Under the pieces are notes generated by a model. It made no database searches and was not told the origin of the DNA. It saw only the letters and a list, made by a program, of their open reading frames with translations. Source: Gemmatimonadota bacterium (GTDB lineage Bacteria; JAAXHH01). Taken from it: 64,000 bases of DNA. Position 1 is the first letter of the stretch. Each line of letters begins with the position of its first letter. Both the position numbers and the translations under genes were made by a program. Positions 35,999 to 46,514 of this stretch are shown here, piece after piece. Location: contig VXTP01000022.1 of assembly GCA_009837395.1 (NCBI GenBank), positions 1 through 64,000 on the forward strand, read 5' to 3'.

Positions 35999-37204
35999 AT
36001 GAAAGACCCTCGCACGCTTCCTCAGCATCCCGATCTGGATCAGCTCAAAACCCAGGCGCGGGAACTCCTCAAAGCATATCGCTCGGGTGATACCAAGGCG
36101 GCCCAGTCGTTCGCCGCGCATCCTCGCACGATTGATCCCACTGCGGTGAAACTCGCCGACGCTCAACTGGTTCTGGCCCGGGAATACGGGTTTTCGAGTT
36201 GGCCTGTCCTTCGCCGGGAAGTGTGCCGTCGCCGGTTGCGTGCCGCCATCTGGAGTGGTGACGCGGCGTCCGTCGAAGCCGTCCTGGAACTGGACAAGAA
36301 TATAGTCAACGATGCCGTGAACCACCCGCGCTGGGGAGGGCGCCCCGTGCCAATTCAAATTGCGGCGGAACGCGGGGACACGAAGGTCATCGAAATCCTG
36401 TTGCGCAACGGGGCGGATCCGAACGGCGGCACCGATTCCTACGGAGGCTGGACCGCCCTTCACCTCGCGGCTCACTGGGGACACAACGATGCGGCCGAAA
36501 CGTTGCGGTCACACGGAGCGAACGTGGATCTGCACGCCGCGTGCCTGCTGGATGATGTCAACGCCGTTCGGTCGTTATTGGCGGAAGATTCCGGCGCGGC
36601 ATCCCGTCCGGGTCTGGGTGGAGAACCGCCACTCCACGTGGTTGTGTCCGCGGAAACGGCCGGGCTCCTGCTGGATCACGGAGCGCCGCTGGATACGGTC
36701 GACGGCGATGGCAACACGCCGCTGGGCGCGGCGCTGTCCCGCGGCGAACGCTGTCGCCAGCTGGCGGAGTACCTGATCGACCGGGGCGCGCCGGTGGATC
36801 CCTGCCAGCTCGCCGTTCTCGGAAGGACAGACCAGCTCAGCCGGCTTTGCCGGACCGATGCAGGCGCGGTGGCCTACGAAGGGAAGATCGGGGTTCACGC
36901 GGTGGTGGGAACGCCCCTGCACGCCGCGGTGCAGCATAGACAGGAGGAAACGGTTCGGATGCTGCTGGGTTGCGGCGCGGATGCGAACGCTCGGGCGGAC
37001 TCCGGGCAGACGCCCCTGCATCTGTGCGGGGACGCCGGGATCGCGAAGATGCTCGTCGATGCCGGCGCCAACCCGGGTGCGACAGACGATGAACACGGCA
37101 CGACGCCGCTCGTATGGGCGGAAGTGGGGATTGAAATCCACGGCACGACGCCGAAGCGCGAGGCCCTGGTCTCGTATTTGAAGGATATCACGCCGGCACG
37201 GTAG
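35999..37204 (+). CDS. Ankyrin-repeat protein with N-terminal YGF-SW module (ANK9)
   Basis: A 401-aa protein from the ATG at 35999, which has AAGGA eight bases upstream. ATG 35981 is an alternative. The N-terminal module is the clearest of the set: LPQHPDLDQLKTQARELLKA, then LADAQLVLAREYGFSSWPVL. Ankyrin repeats follow (RNGADPNGG, DHGAPLDTVDGDGNTPLGAA, GCGADANARADSGQTPLHLC, DAGANPGATDDEHGTTPLVW). Its last 17 bases overlap the 3' end of the convergent globin-ankyrin gene. Confidence 0.9.
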   Translation: MKDPRTLPQHPDLDQLKTQARELLKAYRSGDTKAAQSFAAHPRTIDPTAVKLADAQLVLAREYGFSSWPVLRREVCRRRLRAAIWSGDAASVEAVLELDKNIVNDAVNHPRWGGRPVPIQIAAERGDTKVIEILLRNGADPNGGTDSYGGWTALHLAAHWGHNDAAETLRSHGANVDLHAACLLDDVNAVRSLLAEDSGAASRPGLGGEPPLHVVVSAETAGLLLDHGAPLDTVDGDGNTPLGAALSRGERCRQLAEYLIDRGAPVDPCQLAVLGRTDQLSRLCRTDAGAVAYEGKIGVHAVVGTPLHAAVQHRQEETVRMLLGCGADANARADSGQTPLHLCGDAGIAKMLVDAGANPGATDDEHGTTPLVWAEVGIEIHGTTPKREALVSYLKDITPAR

Positions 37205-38756
37205 GACTGGCGGCTTCGAACATGGAGACGATGCGTTCCTTGTCGGAGCGCTTCATCCGGCGGGCGATCCCCAGGGGCGTTTTGCCCAGTCTGTCTTCAA
37301 GGGTCGGGTCCGCGCCGCGGACCAACAGCAGGGCCGCCGACTTCACCACGTCCGCCCGGGGACCCGCCTTCAGTGCGTAAAACAGGGGGGTCTCGCCCTT
37401 TTCACTTCGCCCGTCGACCGGGGCGCCGTTGTCCAGCAGCACCTCCATCACCCCGGTGAATCCGGCCTTGGCGGCAAAGTGCAGTGCGCCGGCGCCGCGC
37501 AGTACCGTGTCGATCCGGGCCCCCTTGTCCAGCAGGGCCTGCACGTACCGGGGATCGTCCCGCTGGCTGTTGTTTCCCGTGCAGGCCGTCCAGATCCAGT
37601 TTCCATCGGGATAGTTGACGTCGGCGCCGCGGGCAATCAGCAGGGCCGATTCTTCTTCGTCGAGTACCCATCTGCCACATCCGATCCGGGTGGCGTCCGC
37701 GCCCTGCTCCAACACCACCCGAAGCAGATCGGTTTGCCGTCGACCGGCGGCGTAACGGACCAGGGCCGTGCTGTTTACGCCGACTTTGGCGCCCTGGTCG
37801 AACAGCATCCTCGCGACCTCTTCGTGTCCGCCGTACACCGCATGATGTAGCGGTGTAACGGGCAGCAGGTCGCAGGCGGGATCCTGCGCGTCGACCAGTC
37901 CGGGTGCTGCATCCAGAAGTTCGGATACCCGGTCCAGGTCACCCAGAAAACAGGCGCTGAAGATATCATACACGGCACCCCGCTCCAGCAGGAACGCGGC
38001 CGTCTCGTCCTTCTTCTTGCTCAGCGCGGCACAGTGGGCGGTCATCATGATGTCGCTCGAATGGGCCGACGGAAGGTTTACGTCCACTCCCCGGTCGAGC
38101 AGCAGGGCCGCTACCCGAGTGTGGCCCCGCAACACCGCTTCCGCGAGGATGATCGCGCCGTGACGGGGATCGTCCAGCACCGCAGGATCCTCGTCCAGGC
38201 AGCGCTCGAGGGCTTCCGCCTGTCCCCTGGCCGCCAACCTGGCGGGCGTTCTCCATCGCTTTTCCCGGTGACACCTCATCTCCCAGCCGTGCCGGGCGGG
38301 TTTTTGCTCGTTGACGAGGCCGTGGGCAAGGGGCCGAAGCACGTACAGCACTTCGGCAACGAGCGTTTCGTCGTTGATGTGATTCCGCAGCGAAGCGGTC
38401 ATGTGGGACAGCCACCGGTCGGCGGATGCCCGGGTGATGTGAATGTGCTCGTGCCGGTTTTTTATTCCGCCGTAGGCGTGGTGCCGCGTATAGCCCGGTT
38501 CGCCGCCCATCCACTCCTCCATGAACGCCTTCTGCTTCATGCGTTCTGGAGCCAGCGTACGGGTGAACATGGGCCGTAGCTCGGCGTCCTTTTCGATCCG
38601 ATCATACAGGCCGTCTATGATGCCCGCGACCACGGATCGGCCGCCGATCCGTTCGAACAGGGTGGGATCCGGCCGCAACACGGTGGCGAGCCCGCCACGG
38701 TGGGCCAGCAGAGCCTGGATACGGGACGAATCGCCGGATGCTGGTGTTGCCGGCAT
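37188..38756 (-). CDS. Truncated-hemoglobin/ankyrin fusion protein (ANK10)
   Basis: A 522-aa protein from the ATG at 38756. Residues about 30-130 are a truncated-hemoglobin-type globin: TLFERIGGRSVVAGIIDGLY, LRPMF, MKQKAFMEEWMGG, and the proximal-His region IKNRHEHIHITRASADRWL with His102 the likely haem ligand and Tyr51 near the B10 position. From about 195 onward it consists of ankyrin repeats (DRGVDVNLP, VTPLHHAVYGGHEEVARMLF, ARGADVNYPDGNW, EKGETPLFYALKAG, VRGADPTLEDRLGKTPLGIA). The frame is unbroken, so this is a real fusion. It could couple O2, NO or redox sensing to protein binding; that is inference. It overlaps ANK9 by 17 bases at the 3' end. Confidence 0.85.
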   Translation of the reverse strand: MPATPASGDSSRIQALLAHRGGLATVLRPDPTLFERIGGRSVVAGIIDGLYDRIEKDAELRPMFTRTLAPERMKQKAFMEEWMGGEPGYTRHHAYGGIKNRHEHIHITRASADRWLSHMTASLRNHINDETLVAEVLYVLRPLAHGLVNEQKPARHGWEMRCHREKRWRTPARLAARGQAEALERCLDEDPAVLDDPRHGAIILAEAVLRGHTRVAALLLDRGVDVNLPSAHSSDIMMTAHCAALSKKKDETAAFLLERGAVYDIFSACFLGDLDRVSELLDAAPGLVDAQDPACDLLPVTPLHHAVYGGHEEVARMLFDQGAKVGVNSTALVRYAAGRRQTDLLRVVLEQGADATRIGCGRWVLDEEESALLIARGADVNYPDGNWIWTACTGNNSQRDDPRYVQALLDKGARIDTVLRGAGALHFAAKAGFTGVMEVLLDNGAPVDGRSEKGETPLFYALKAGPRADVVKSAALLLVRGADPTLEDRLGKTPLGIARRMKRSDKERIVSMFEAASPTVPA

Positions 38757-39020
38757 TGCACCATCCTCGGGCCATGGAGTCAGACGATACAGATCCGGAG
38801 ATTCCCGCAAGATCGGAATGCGGGACCTGGGACCTGGTACCTGGTGCAAAGTAGCCGCCGGCGGGCGTTGTTATCAAGGGGTTTCATCGCCTTGCCGCCC
38901 GTAATTGTGCGTTGACGCCGCCGCGGGCGCGTGTTATATAGAAACGGGCGCATCCACGGACCGGTCGCGGTTTTGCGGTATGCGCTTTATCCTTTTGGAT
39001 GCCTTTCCGGGGATCCCCCG
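38757..39020. other. Divergent intergenic region (264 bases)
   Basis: It lies between the globin-ankyrin gene and the nucleotidyltransferase gene and must carry both promoters. Short direct repeats of 'gggacctgg' and 'acctggtacctgg' are visible near 38820-38845. I see no RNA gene and cannot place a promoter with confidence. Confidence 0.5.
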
Positions 39021-39977
39021 ATGGATACCACGACCTCTACCGTTGAACAGAAATTCGAGTCGGCCCTCGCGTCTTTCGTGAGCAAGGCGCAGGAAGACCG
39101 GCACATCCTGGCGGCGATTCTCTTCGGCAGCCTCTCCGCCGACCGGGTATGGGAGAAATCCGATATCGACCTGATCGTCGTCACCCGGGACGACAAGGAC
39201 CTGTTCCGCCGGGACAGCAGGGATGACGACGAGGTATCCGAAGGCGCCGCGCTCCTGGAGAACGACGTGTATATCCACGTGTTCATGCAGCCGCGCTCCG
39301 CGTTCAGGAAGATGATCGAAGGCGGACTGCAAAGCTCGTTCATGCACTCGGCCCTGGCCAGAAGCCGCCTGCTCTTCACCCACGACGAGACGATCCGGGA
39401 ACTGTACGACGGCATCCAGGCGTTGCATTCGAGAGACCGCCAGGTCCAGCTCATGCACGCGGCATCGCACGTGATACCCACCCTGTACAAGGCAGAGAAG
39501 TGGTTTCACGTTCGGCGCGATCTGCACTACGCGTTTCTCTACATCATGTTGTGCGCGAGCAGCCTCGCGAAGATCGAGGTGTTCATGCACGGCCAGCTAG
39601 CCGGTCGCGAAGTCATCCAGCAGGCGCTGGAACTCAATCCGGGGTTTTTCAACAAAGTGTATACAGACCTGATCGACCAGCCGAAGACCGAGGCGCTGGT
39701 AGGTGAAGCGCTCGGGCTGATCGATACCTATCTCGAGAAACGCCTGCCGGACCTGTTCCAGCCCATTCTCGACTACCTCGAAGAAGAAGGATCGGCCAGG
39801 TCGGTCACGGAGATCGAGACCTGGTTCGATAACCAGATGAATCTGAAGGGTGTTACCACCGTGTGCGAATGGCTCGCGGACAAGGACGTCATTTCCCGGG
39901 TTTCCAGCCCGCTGCGTCTCACGTTGAAGAGCAACGTGGAGTACGAGGAACTCGGGTTCTATTACTACCGCGGGTGA
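39021..39977 (+). CDS. Nucleotidyltransferase-domain protein
   Basis: A 318-aa protein with a Pol-beta-like nucleotidyltransferase signature FGSLSADRVWEKSDIDLIVV (about residues 37-56; GS plus DxD). It has a helical HEPN-like middle region (about 150-230, with KAEKWFHVRRDLHYAFLYIM) and a C-terminal part that may be a winged helix (VCEWLADKDVISRVSSPLRL). NT-HEPN combinations occur in toxin-antitoxin-like modules and in nucleotide-modifying enzymes, but here both lie in one chain. It starts at ATG 39021 and is followed after 72 bases by uvrA. Confidence 0.78.
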   Translation: MDTTTSTVEQKFESALASFVSKAQEDRHILAAILFGSLSADRVWEKSDIDLIVVTRDDKDLFRRDSRDDDEVSEGAALLENDVYIHVFMQPRSAFRKMIEGGLQSSFMHSALARSRLLFTHDETIRELYDGIQALHSRDRQVQLMHAASHVIPTLYKAEKWFHVRRDLHYAFLYIMLCASSLAKIEVFMHGQLAGREVIQQALELNPGFFNKVYTDLIDQPKTEALVGEALGLIDTYLEKRLPDLFQPILDYLEEEGSARSVTEIETWFDNQMNLKGVTTVCEWLADKDVISRVSSPLRLTLKSNVEYEELGFYYYRG

Positions 39978-40049
39978 TTCTGCTGCTGCCGTGGGCGATA
40001 CTACGGCTGCCGTGGGCGAACAGTCGCACGGAAATCCTGGAGCATGGGC

Positions 40050-43001
40050 ATGTCCGAAATCCCGGTCCGGTCGCGTACATCCGCTGATCGCGCATCCGCC
40101 GATCCCGCCTCGGCCGGTCCCCGCACGACGATCCTGGTACAGGGCGCCCGGGAGCATAACCTCAGGGACATCACCGTAGAACTGCCGCGCAACCGTCTGA
40201 TCGTGGTAACGGGGCTTTCCGGTTCGGGGAAATCTTCCCTGGCCTTCGATACCATCTACGCGGAAGGCCAGCGGCGATACATGGAGTCGCTCTCCTCCTA
40301 TGCCCGCCGGTTCATCCAGCAAGTGGGCAAGCCGGACGTGGACTATCTCTTCGGGCTTTCTCCCGTCATCTCCATCGAGCAGAAGACCGTTGCGCGCAAT
40401 CCACGCTCCACCGTGGGCACCATGACCGATGTCAGCAGTTACCTGAACCTGCTGTTCGCCACGATCAGCCGCGCCGGCTGTCCCTTTTGCGGCCGCGACC
40501 TTCCGATCAAGACCGCGGTGCAGATCCTCGATGAACTGCTGTCGCTGCCCAAAGGCACCGAAGTGGAACTGCGCGCGCCGGTTACCCGGATCTATGGCGA
40601 GGACCTCGACTTCCTCTTCGCGGAAATCCGGAAGAAGGGGTATCGCCGCATGGTGATCAACGAAAAGCCCGTGGACATCAGCGGCGAGGTCGATGTCGAC
40701 GAATCCGGTGACCTTCGCATGGAGGTGATCGTAGACCGGTTCGTGCTGAAACCAGGTGTCGAGAAACAACTGGTCAAGGGGATTCAGAACGCACTGATCG
40801 CCGGGGACCAGTACATCAGGATCCACGTGGCGGCCTGCCGCAAAAAAACCGCCGTCGAACGGTTCTACGCGTCCTTCGGCTGCCCTGAACACCATCTCGC
40901 GGTGGGCGACCTGGCGCCGGACTACTTCCAGTTCAACAATCCGTCCAGCGCGTGCCGGACCTGTCTCGGACTCGGTACGTACATGGTCGTGCACCGGGAC
41001 CTGTTGGTGCCGGACAAGTCGCTGAGCATCCGGGACGGCTGTTTCGTCAAGGACGCCTTCAACTACAAGCCGGATACCTGGTCCGGGCGGGTCATGTACA
41101 GCCTTTCGGTGCACATGGGGTTTAGCCTCGATACGCCTTTCCGTGCGTTACCTCCACATATCCAGGACGTGCTGTTCGACGGCACGCCGGACAAATTCCC
41201 CCTGTTGGCGCCGCCCGATGCGAAGGAACCCGATCACAAGCTGCTCGGCAAGCCATGGGGATTCGGCGGTATCGGCAAGGGGATCGAGCGGAACTACAAG
41301 CGGTATCGGCAGAAGCAGGTGGCCAGCTCGGGCATGGAAGCCTGGCTCGAAAAGGTCATGGTGGAGCGGGTGTGTCCCGATTGCAAGGGATCCCGGCTCA
41401 AGGAGTCCCGGCACCTGTTCCGGATCAACGGCCGCACGGTCCACGACTTCGGAGAGATCAATTTCGACGAACTCCGCGCCGAGCTGGAAGCCATCGAACC
41501 CGCGGGGCGCCAGGAACTGGCCGGCCGGCAGGTGATCCGGGAGATTATCGGCCGGCTCGATCTGCTGCTGGGCATCGGCCTGGACTACCTCAACTTCAAC
41601 CGCCGCGCCGGTACCCTCTCGGGCGGCGAAGCGCAGCGCATCCGGCTCTCCACGCAGATCGGATCTGGCCTGATGGGCATGCTGTACGTGCTGGACGAAC
41701 CGAGCATCGGTCTGCATCCCCGCGACAACGTGAAGATGATCCGCACGCTCAGGCAACTGCGCGATCTTGGCAATACGGTCATCGTGGTGGAGCACGACGA
41801 GGAGACCATCCGGGCGGCCGACCACATCGTGGAAATGGGGCCTGGACCGGGCGTGCACGGCGGGGAGGTGGTGGTGCAGGGCGATCTCGACGATATCCTG
41901 CACTGCGCCGCATCGCCGACCGGCCAGTATCTCTCGGGCGCACGGACCATCGAGACCCCGCAGATGCGGCGCGGGCCTACCGGAAAATCGCTGCGCATCC
42001 TGGGTGCGCGGGAGAACAACCTCAACGATATAGACGTCGAGATTCCCCTGGGACAGTTCGTCTGCGTGACCGGTGCATCCGGATCCGGGAAAAGTACGCT
42101 GATCAACGAAGTGCTGTTCAAGAAGCTGTACAACCAGCTGTACGACAGCCGCGTGCTCGCGGGAGACCACGACCGGCTCGAAGGCGTCGAGCACATCAAG
42201 CATGTCATCAACATCGACCAGTCGCCCATCGGCCGGAACGCCCGTTCGAACCCGGCCACCTACATCGGGTTCTACGACCAGATCAGGACGCTCTTTTCGA
42301 AGACGGACGAGGCGGTATCGCGCGGATACCGGCCCGGCCGGTTCAGCTTCAACGTGGCCGAGGGACGCTGCGCCGAATGCAACGGGGAGGGAACGATCAC
42401 CACCCAGCTTTACTTCATGCCGGATGTGGAGGTGCCATGCGAGGCTTGCAAGGGCGCCCGGTACAACCCGGAAACGCTGGAAGTGACCTACCGGGGCAAG
42501 ACCATCGCCGATGTGTTGAACATGTCCGTCGAAGAGGGGGTCACCTTCTTCGAAGAAAGGCCTTCAATCGCGAAGAAGATCGGGACGTTGGACCAACTGG
42601 GCCTGGGTTACCTCACACTGGGCCAGTCCGCCACCACCCTCTCCGGGGGCGAAGCCCAGCGCATCAAGCTGGCGAGCGAACTGGGCAAGCTGCGCCGGGG
42701 CAGCCATATCCTGTACATCCTGGACGAACCTACCACCGGGCTGCACCTGGCCGACATCGTCCATCTGCTGTCCAGCCTGAACCGGTTGATCGAAGCCGGT
42801 CACAGCGTCGTGGTGATCGAGCACCATCTCGACGTGATCAAAACGGCCGACCACATCATCGACCTGGGCCCCGAAGGCGGCCACAGCGGCGGTGAAGTCA
42901 TCGCCACCGGCACGCCCGAGGAGGTGGCGGCAATCGACGCGTCCTACACCGGCCGGTTTCTCCGAGACCACTTGAGCCATGTCCAACGCGCAACCGCATA
43001 A
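40050..43001 (+). CDS. uvrA: Excinuclease ABC subunit A
   Basis: A 983-aa damage-recognition ATPase of nucleotide excision repair. It has two ABC modules: Walker [21 protein letters not shown] near residue 52 and [15 protein letters not shown] near 675; signature [11 protein letters not shown] and [11 protein letters not shown]; Walker [15 protein letters not shown] and [14 protein letters not shown]. The C-terminal zinc module is intact (CAECNGEG, then [12 protein letters not shown]). The first zinc module reads GCPEHHLAV, with His where a second Cys is expected, then CRTCLGLG. The start at 40050 is chosen for GGAG seven bases upstream. It overlaps the polymerase gene by 23 bases. Confidence 0.96.
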   Translation: MSEIPVRSRTSADRASADPASAGPRTTILVQGAREHNLRDITVELPRNRLIVVTGLSGSGKSSLAFDTIYAEGQRRYMESLSSYARRFIQQVGKPDVDYLFGLSPVISIEQKTVARNPRSTVGTMTDVSSYLNLLFATISRAGCPFCGRDLPIKTAVQILDELLSLPKGTEVELRAPVTRIYGEDLDFLFAEIRKKGYRRMVINEKPVDISGEVDVDESGDLRMEVIVDRFVLKPGVEKQLVKGIQNALIAGDQYIRIHVAACRKKTAVERFYASFGCPEHHLAVGDLAPDYFQFNNPSSACRTCLGLGTYMVVHRDLLVPDKSLSIRDGCFVKDAFNYKPDTWSGRVMYSLSVHMGFSLDTPFRALPPHIQDVLFDGTPDKFPLLAPPDAKEPDHKLLGKPWGFGGIGKGIERNYKRYRQKQVASSGMEAWLEKVMVERVCPDCKGSRLKESRHLFRINGRTVHDFGEINFDELRAELEAIEPAGRQELAGRQVIREIIGRLDLLLGIGLDYLNFNRRAGTLSGGEAQRIRLSTQIGSGLMGMLYVLDEPSIGLHPRDNVKMIRTLRQLRDLGNTVIVVEHDEETIRAADHIVEMGPGPGVHGGEVVVQGDLDDILHCAASPTGQYLSGARTIETPQMRRGPTGKSLRILGARENNLNDIDVEIPLGQFVCVTGASGSGKSTLINEVLFKKLYNQLYDSRVLAGDHDRLEGVEHIKHVINIDQSPIGRNARSNPATYIGFYDQIRTLFSKTDEAVSRGYRPGRFSFNVAEGRCAECNGEGTITTQLYFMPDVEVPCEACKGARYNPETLEVTYRGKTIADVLNMSVEEGVTFFEERPSIAKKIGTLDQLGLGYLTLGQSATTLSGGEAQRIKLASELGKLRRGSHILYILDEPTTGLHLADIVHLLSSLNRLIEAGHSVVVIEHHLDVIKTADHIIDLGPEGGHSGGEVIATGTPEEVAAIDASYTGRFLRDHLSHVQRATA

Positions 43002-45483
43002 AACCGCCGACGGAGCAGCATCCGCTCCCGGCGGAGCAGCATCCGCTCCCGGCGGGGAGGCCGCGGCGGAAGACGTGGGCTACCTGCTCCACGTGTTCCA
43101 TCGGGCGGAGAACGGCCGGGATGTGATCTGTGGGGTCGGGAAACTCAAGGACGGCCAGACCTTCCAGTTCACGGACGACCGGGTTTCACCCACACTCTAC
43201 GTCCGGGTCTCGGAACAACCTTTGCTCGACGCCCGGATCCGTTCCGACGGGATTTCCGCCCGGGTGGTCCCATCGGAATACACCACGATGGACGGTGAAC
43301 CCGTGGCAGGCATCCAGTTCGAGCGCGTGCGCGATCAGCGCAATCTGGTCAAGAGCCTGGAGGTCCAACATCCGCGGACTTACGAAGGCGATATCCCCTT
43401 CGCCAGGCAGTACCTGATCGGACGAGGCCTTCGGGGCGGGGTGAAGATCAGCGGCACCTGGACATCCGGAAGCCGGGTCGACCGGGTCTATACCAACCCC
43501 GAACTTCAACCGGAATACTGGGAACCCGCCTTCAGCGTGCTGGCCCTGGATATCGAAACGGACCCCGAAGCGACCACCATCTACGCCGTGGGCCTGGTGC
43601 TGTCGGGTCCGGACGGCGGGATAGACTCGGAAGAAATACACATGGTCGGCGAACCGGCCGACGGGGACCCACCGCACCTGGTCTGCTGGCCCGACGAGGC
43701 GTCGATGCTGCGCGCCCTGTCGACCCGCGTACTCGAAATGGATCCCGACCTGATCACGGGATGGAACCTGGTCGACTTCGACCTGCAGGTCCTGCAGCGA
43801 CGCTTCCGGGACCTGAACGTGCCGTTTCAACTCGGTCGGACCGATGACCAGTCCTGGTACCGGTCCGGGGAGGTCTGGGGCGGAAGCACCATGGTGATCC
43901 ACGGCCGGCAGATCCTGGACGCCCTGCACCTGCTTCGCGGCACGCTGCAGCGGTTCGAGGACTACCGGCTGGACACCGTGGCCAACGCCATACTGGGAAG
44001 GGGCAAGTTGCTGGAGGACGATGAGGGGAGCTCCCGGGCGGAGAAGATCACGGAGGTCTATCACGAGGACCGGGCAACCTTCTGCGCCTACTGTCTCGAG
44101 GACGCGAGGCTGGTACTCGACATCCTGGACGCGGAAGGACTGATCAACCTGACCCTGCGCAGGGGCCTGCTGACGGGCCTGCCGCTGGAACGGGCGTGGG
44201 TCAGCGTGGCCGCCTTCGATAACATCTACATCAACGCCCTGCACCAACGGGGCATGGTGGCGCCGACGACCGGCGTGGACCGCACCCCGGGCGCCGGCGC
44301 GCCCGGAGGGTTGATCATCCCCGCGAAAGCAGGACTCTACCGCAACGTCTTCGTCTTCGACTTCAAGAGTCTCTACCCGTCCATCATCCGCACCTTCAAC
44401 ATCGATCCCCTGGCACATATCGAGGGCCAGGAAGGGGAATCTCTCGAGGCCCCCAATGGCGCACGTTTTTCCCGTACCCCGGGCATACTGCCTTCCATGC
44501 TGGAACAGTTCTTCAAGCGCCGGGAAGAAGCCAGGACCACCGGGGACGAACTCGCCTCCTTTACCTACAAGATCGTCATGAATTCCTTTTACGGCGTACT
44601 GGCATCCGCTTCCTGCCGCTTCGCCGCGCCTCAACTGGCCGGTGCGATCACAGAATTCGGACACTATATTCTGAAGTGGTGCCGGGATGAGTTGGAGAAA
44701 GACGGTTACAAAGTGCTATACGGGGATACGGATTCGGTGTTCGTTGATCTCGACCCGGCGGACAGTCCGGAATCGGACCAGGCCACGGATATAGGGCGAG
44801 AGGTATGCGAACGGATCAATGCCCGTTTGGCCGCCCACGTGCGGGAACGGTACGGCGTGGCGTCTTTCCTCGAACTGGAACTCGAAAAGTGCTACCACCG
44901 GTTCCTGCTGCCTTCCATGCGGGGCGACGTAGAGCGCGGCAGGGCAAAGGGTTACGCGGGCCTGCGACGCGAGACCGATGGCGACCGCGTGGAAATCGTG
45001 GGCATGGAAGCCGTACGGCGGGACTGGACCGACCTGGCCCACCGGCTGCAGGGCGTGCTGCTCGACCGGGTATTTCACGACGTGCCCGGCGCCGAGATCG
45101 AAGAAGAGATCTACCACTGGGTCCAGGAGGTCCGCTCAGGCCGCCGGGACGAGTTGCTCGTCTACCGGAAGAACCTGCGCAAGCCCGTCGAATCCTACAC
45201 CCGTTCGGTGCCTCCCCACGTCAAGGCGGCAAGGCTCATGGATAACCCGACGGGTGTCATCCGTTACGTGGTTACCCTTGACGGTCCGCAACCGGAGGGC
45301 CGGATCACCGCCCCCATAGACTACGGGCATTACGTCGAGAAGCAGATCCGGCCCATCGTCACGACCGTCGCCCACGCGTACGAACTGGACGTGGAGGCCG
45401 CCCTGTCCGGCCGGCTCAGTCTCTTCGGAAACACCCTGGACACCCCGCACTACGAATCGGGACGGCCTGAAGTCTCGCCCTAG
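42979..45483 (+). CDS. Family B DNA polymerase (Pol II-like)
   Basis: An 834-aa polymerase with a 3'-5' exonuclease domain ([27 protein letters not shown] for ExoI-III) and family B polymerase motifs A ([20 protein letters not shown]), B ([14 protein letters not shown]) and C ([10 protein letters not shown]). E. coli Pol II is 783 aa, so the length fits. The N-terminal AAxAPGG tail comes from a 21-base duplication. The 23-base overlap with uvrA indicates co-expression, which suggests a repair or restart role rather than replication. The motifs are intact, so it is probably active. Confidence 0.94.
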   Translation: MSNAQPHKTADGAASAPGGAASAPGGEAAAEDVGYLLHVFHRAENGRDVICGVGKLKDGQTFQFTDDRVSPTLYVRVSEQPLLDARIRSDGISARVVPSEYTTMDGEPVAGIQFERVRDQRNLVKSLEVQHPRTYEGDIPFARQYLIGRGLRGGVKISGTWTSGSRVDRVYTNPELQPEYWEPAFSVLALDIETDPEATTIYAVGLVLSGPDGGIDSEEIHMVGEPADGDPPHLVCWPDEASMLRALSTRVLEMDPDLITGWNLVDFDLQVLQRRFRDLNVPFQLGRTDDQSWYRSGEVWGGSTMVIHGRQILDALHLLRGTLQRFEDYRLDTVANAILGRGKLLEDDEGSSRAEKITEVYHEDRATFCAYCLEDARLVLDILDAEGLINLTLRRGLLTGLPLERAWVSVAAFDNIYINALHQRGMVAPTTGVDRTPGAGAPGGLIIPAKAGLYRNVFVFDFKSLYPSIIRTFNIDPLAHIEGQEGESLEAPNGARFSRTPGILPSMLEQFFKRREEARTTGDELASFTYKIVMNSFYGVLASASCRFAAPQLAGAITEFGHYILKWCRDELEKDGYKVLYGDTDSVFVDLDPADSPESDQATDIGREVCERINARLAAHVRERYGVASFLELELEKCYHRFLLPSMRGDVERGRAKGYAGLRRETDGDRVEIVGMEAVRRDWTDLAHRLQGVLLDRVFHDVPGAEIEEEIYHWVQEVRSGRRDELLVYRKNLRKPVESYTRSVPPHVKAARLMDNPTGVIRYVVTLDGPQPEGRITAPIDYGHYVEKQIRPIVTTVAHAYELDVEAALSGRLSLFGNTLDTPHYESGRPEVSP
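43012..43053 (+). repeat. Perfect 21-bp tandem duplication in the polymerase N-terminus
   Basis: Two identical copies of a 21-base unit (GGAGCAGCATCCGCTCCCGG plus C) encode the repeated GAASAPG of the N-terminal tail. Confidence 0.95.
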
Positions 45484-45508
45484 GCCGGATTCATGGAAAG
45501 GATGGATC

Positions 45509-46102
45509 GTGCAACGGTATAAATCGGTCGAAGACTACCTGGATGGCCACGTGGAATGGCGCTCCCTGCTGGAAAGACTACGCAACATCATGAACGCATG
45601 CGAGGTCGAAGAAACCGTCAAGTGGGGTCAGCCTTGCTACACCCACGCAGGCAAGAACGTGGCGGGGATCGGAGCGTTCAAGGAGTTCGTGAGCGTCTGG
45701 TTCTTCCAGGGCGCGTTGCTGCGCGACGAACAGGGCGTCCTGGTCAATGCGCAGGAAGGCAAGACCAGGGCCATGCGTCAATGGCGGTTTCAGGCGGTCG
45801 AAGAGATCGAAGAACCACTGCTGCGCGCCTACGTGGCCGAGTCCATCGAAAACCAGCGGCAGGGCAAAGCGATCAAGGCGGAGACGAAAAAGCCGTTGGA
45901 GGTTCCGGATGAACTGGCCGTCGCGCTGGCGGAAGACGGTGTTGCCGGTAAGCAATTCAACGCGCTGACGCCGGGCAAGCAGCGCGAGTATACCGAGTAT
46001 ATCGCCGAGGCCAAACGGGCTGGAACCAGGACCAGGCGCCTGGAGAAGATCCTGCCCATGATCCGGACCAGCCAGGGACTCAATGACAGGTACAAGAAGT
46101 AG
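45509..46102 (+). CDS. YdeI/OmpD-associated (DUF1801-type) protein
   Basis: A 197-aa protein of the YdeI group, with VKWGQPCYTHAGKNVAGIGA and VSVWFFQGALLRD in the N-terminal DUF1801-like domain. The C-terminal helical segment (FNALTPGKQREYTEYIAEAK, then RRLEKILPMI) is typical of the family. The GTG start at 45509 has AAAGGATG upstream. It belongs to the plus-strand run from uvrA to the glycosylase. The function of the family is not established. Confidence 0.88.
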   Translation: MQRYKSVEDYLDGHVEWRSLLERLRNIMNACEVEETVKWGQPCYTHAGKNVAGIGAFKEFVSVWFFQGALLRDEQGVLVNAQEGKTRAMRQWRFQAVEEIEEPLLRAYVAESIENQRQGKAIKAETKKPLEVPDELAVALAEDGVAGKQFNALTPGKQREYTEYIAEAKRAGTRTRRLEKILPMIRTSQGLNDRYKK

Positions 46103-46160
46103 CTTGAACCACTAAGTCGCACGAACCGCAACAAACACCACAACCAGAGAGGAGCGCGCA

Positions 46161-46514
46161 ATGTCGAACCCCGTCATGCATTTCGAGATCGGATGCAAGA
46201 ACAGAGAAGAGACCCAGGCTTTCTACGCCGGCTTGTTCGGGTGGGACATGGAGTCCCATGAACACGCCTCCATGATCGACACCGGGGGAGACGAAGGGAT
46301 CAACGGGCATATTTCCGCCCTCGGTCACGAGCCGCACAACTACACGCTGGTCTATGTGCAGGTCGACGACCTGGACGCCTACGTCGCGAAGGCCGAGGAA
46401 CTGGGCGGCGCGTCCATCGTACCCCCAACCGAAGTCCCGGGCATGGGCCACTTCGCGTGGATTGCGGACAATGAGGGTACGTTCGTCGGATTGTGGAAAC
46501 CCCTGGAATCGTAA
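46161..46514 (+). CDS. VOC-superfamily protein (glyoxalase-like)
   Basis: A 117-aa single-domain VOC protein: HFEIGCKNREETQAFYAGLF, GWDMES, VYVQVDDLDAYVAKAEELGG, FAWIADNEGTFVGLWKP. GAGGAGC lies upstream of the ATG. It overlaps the next ORF by 22 bases, or abuts it if the glycosylase starts at the GTG at 46517. The ligand is unknown. Confidence 0.92.
   Translation: MSNPVMHFEIGCKNREETQAFYAGLFGWDMESHEHASMIDTGGDEGINGHISALGHEPHNYTLVYVQVDDLDAYVAKAEELGGASIVPPTEVPGMGHFAWIADNEGTFVGLWKPLES

Noticed and set aside
41255-42895. A 546-aa plus-strand ORF in a second frame inside uvrA
   Set aside because: It lacks any domain, is Arg/Gly/Pro-rich, and lies wholly inside uvrA, which has all ABC and zinc motifs.
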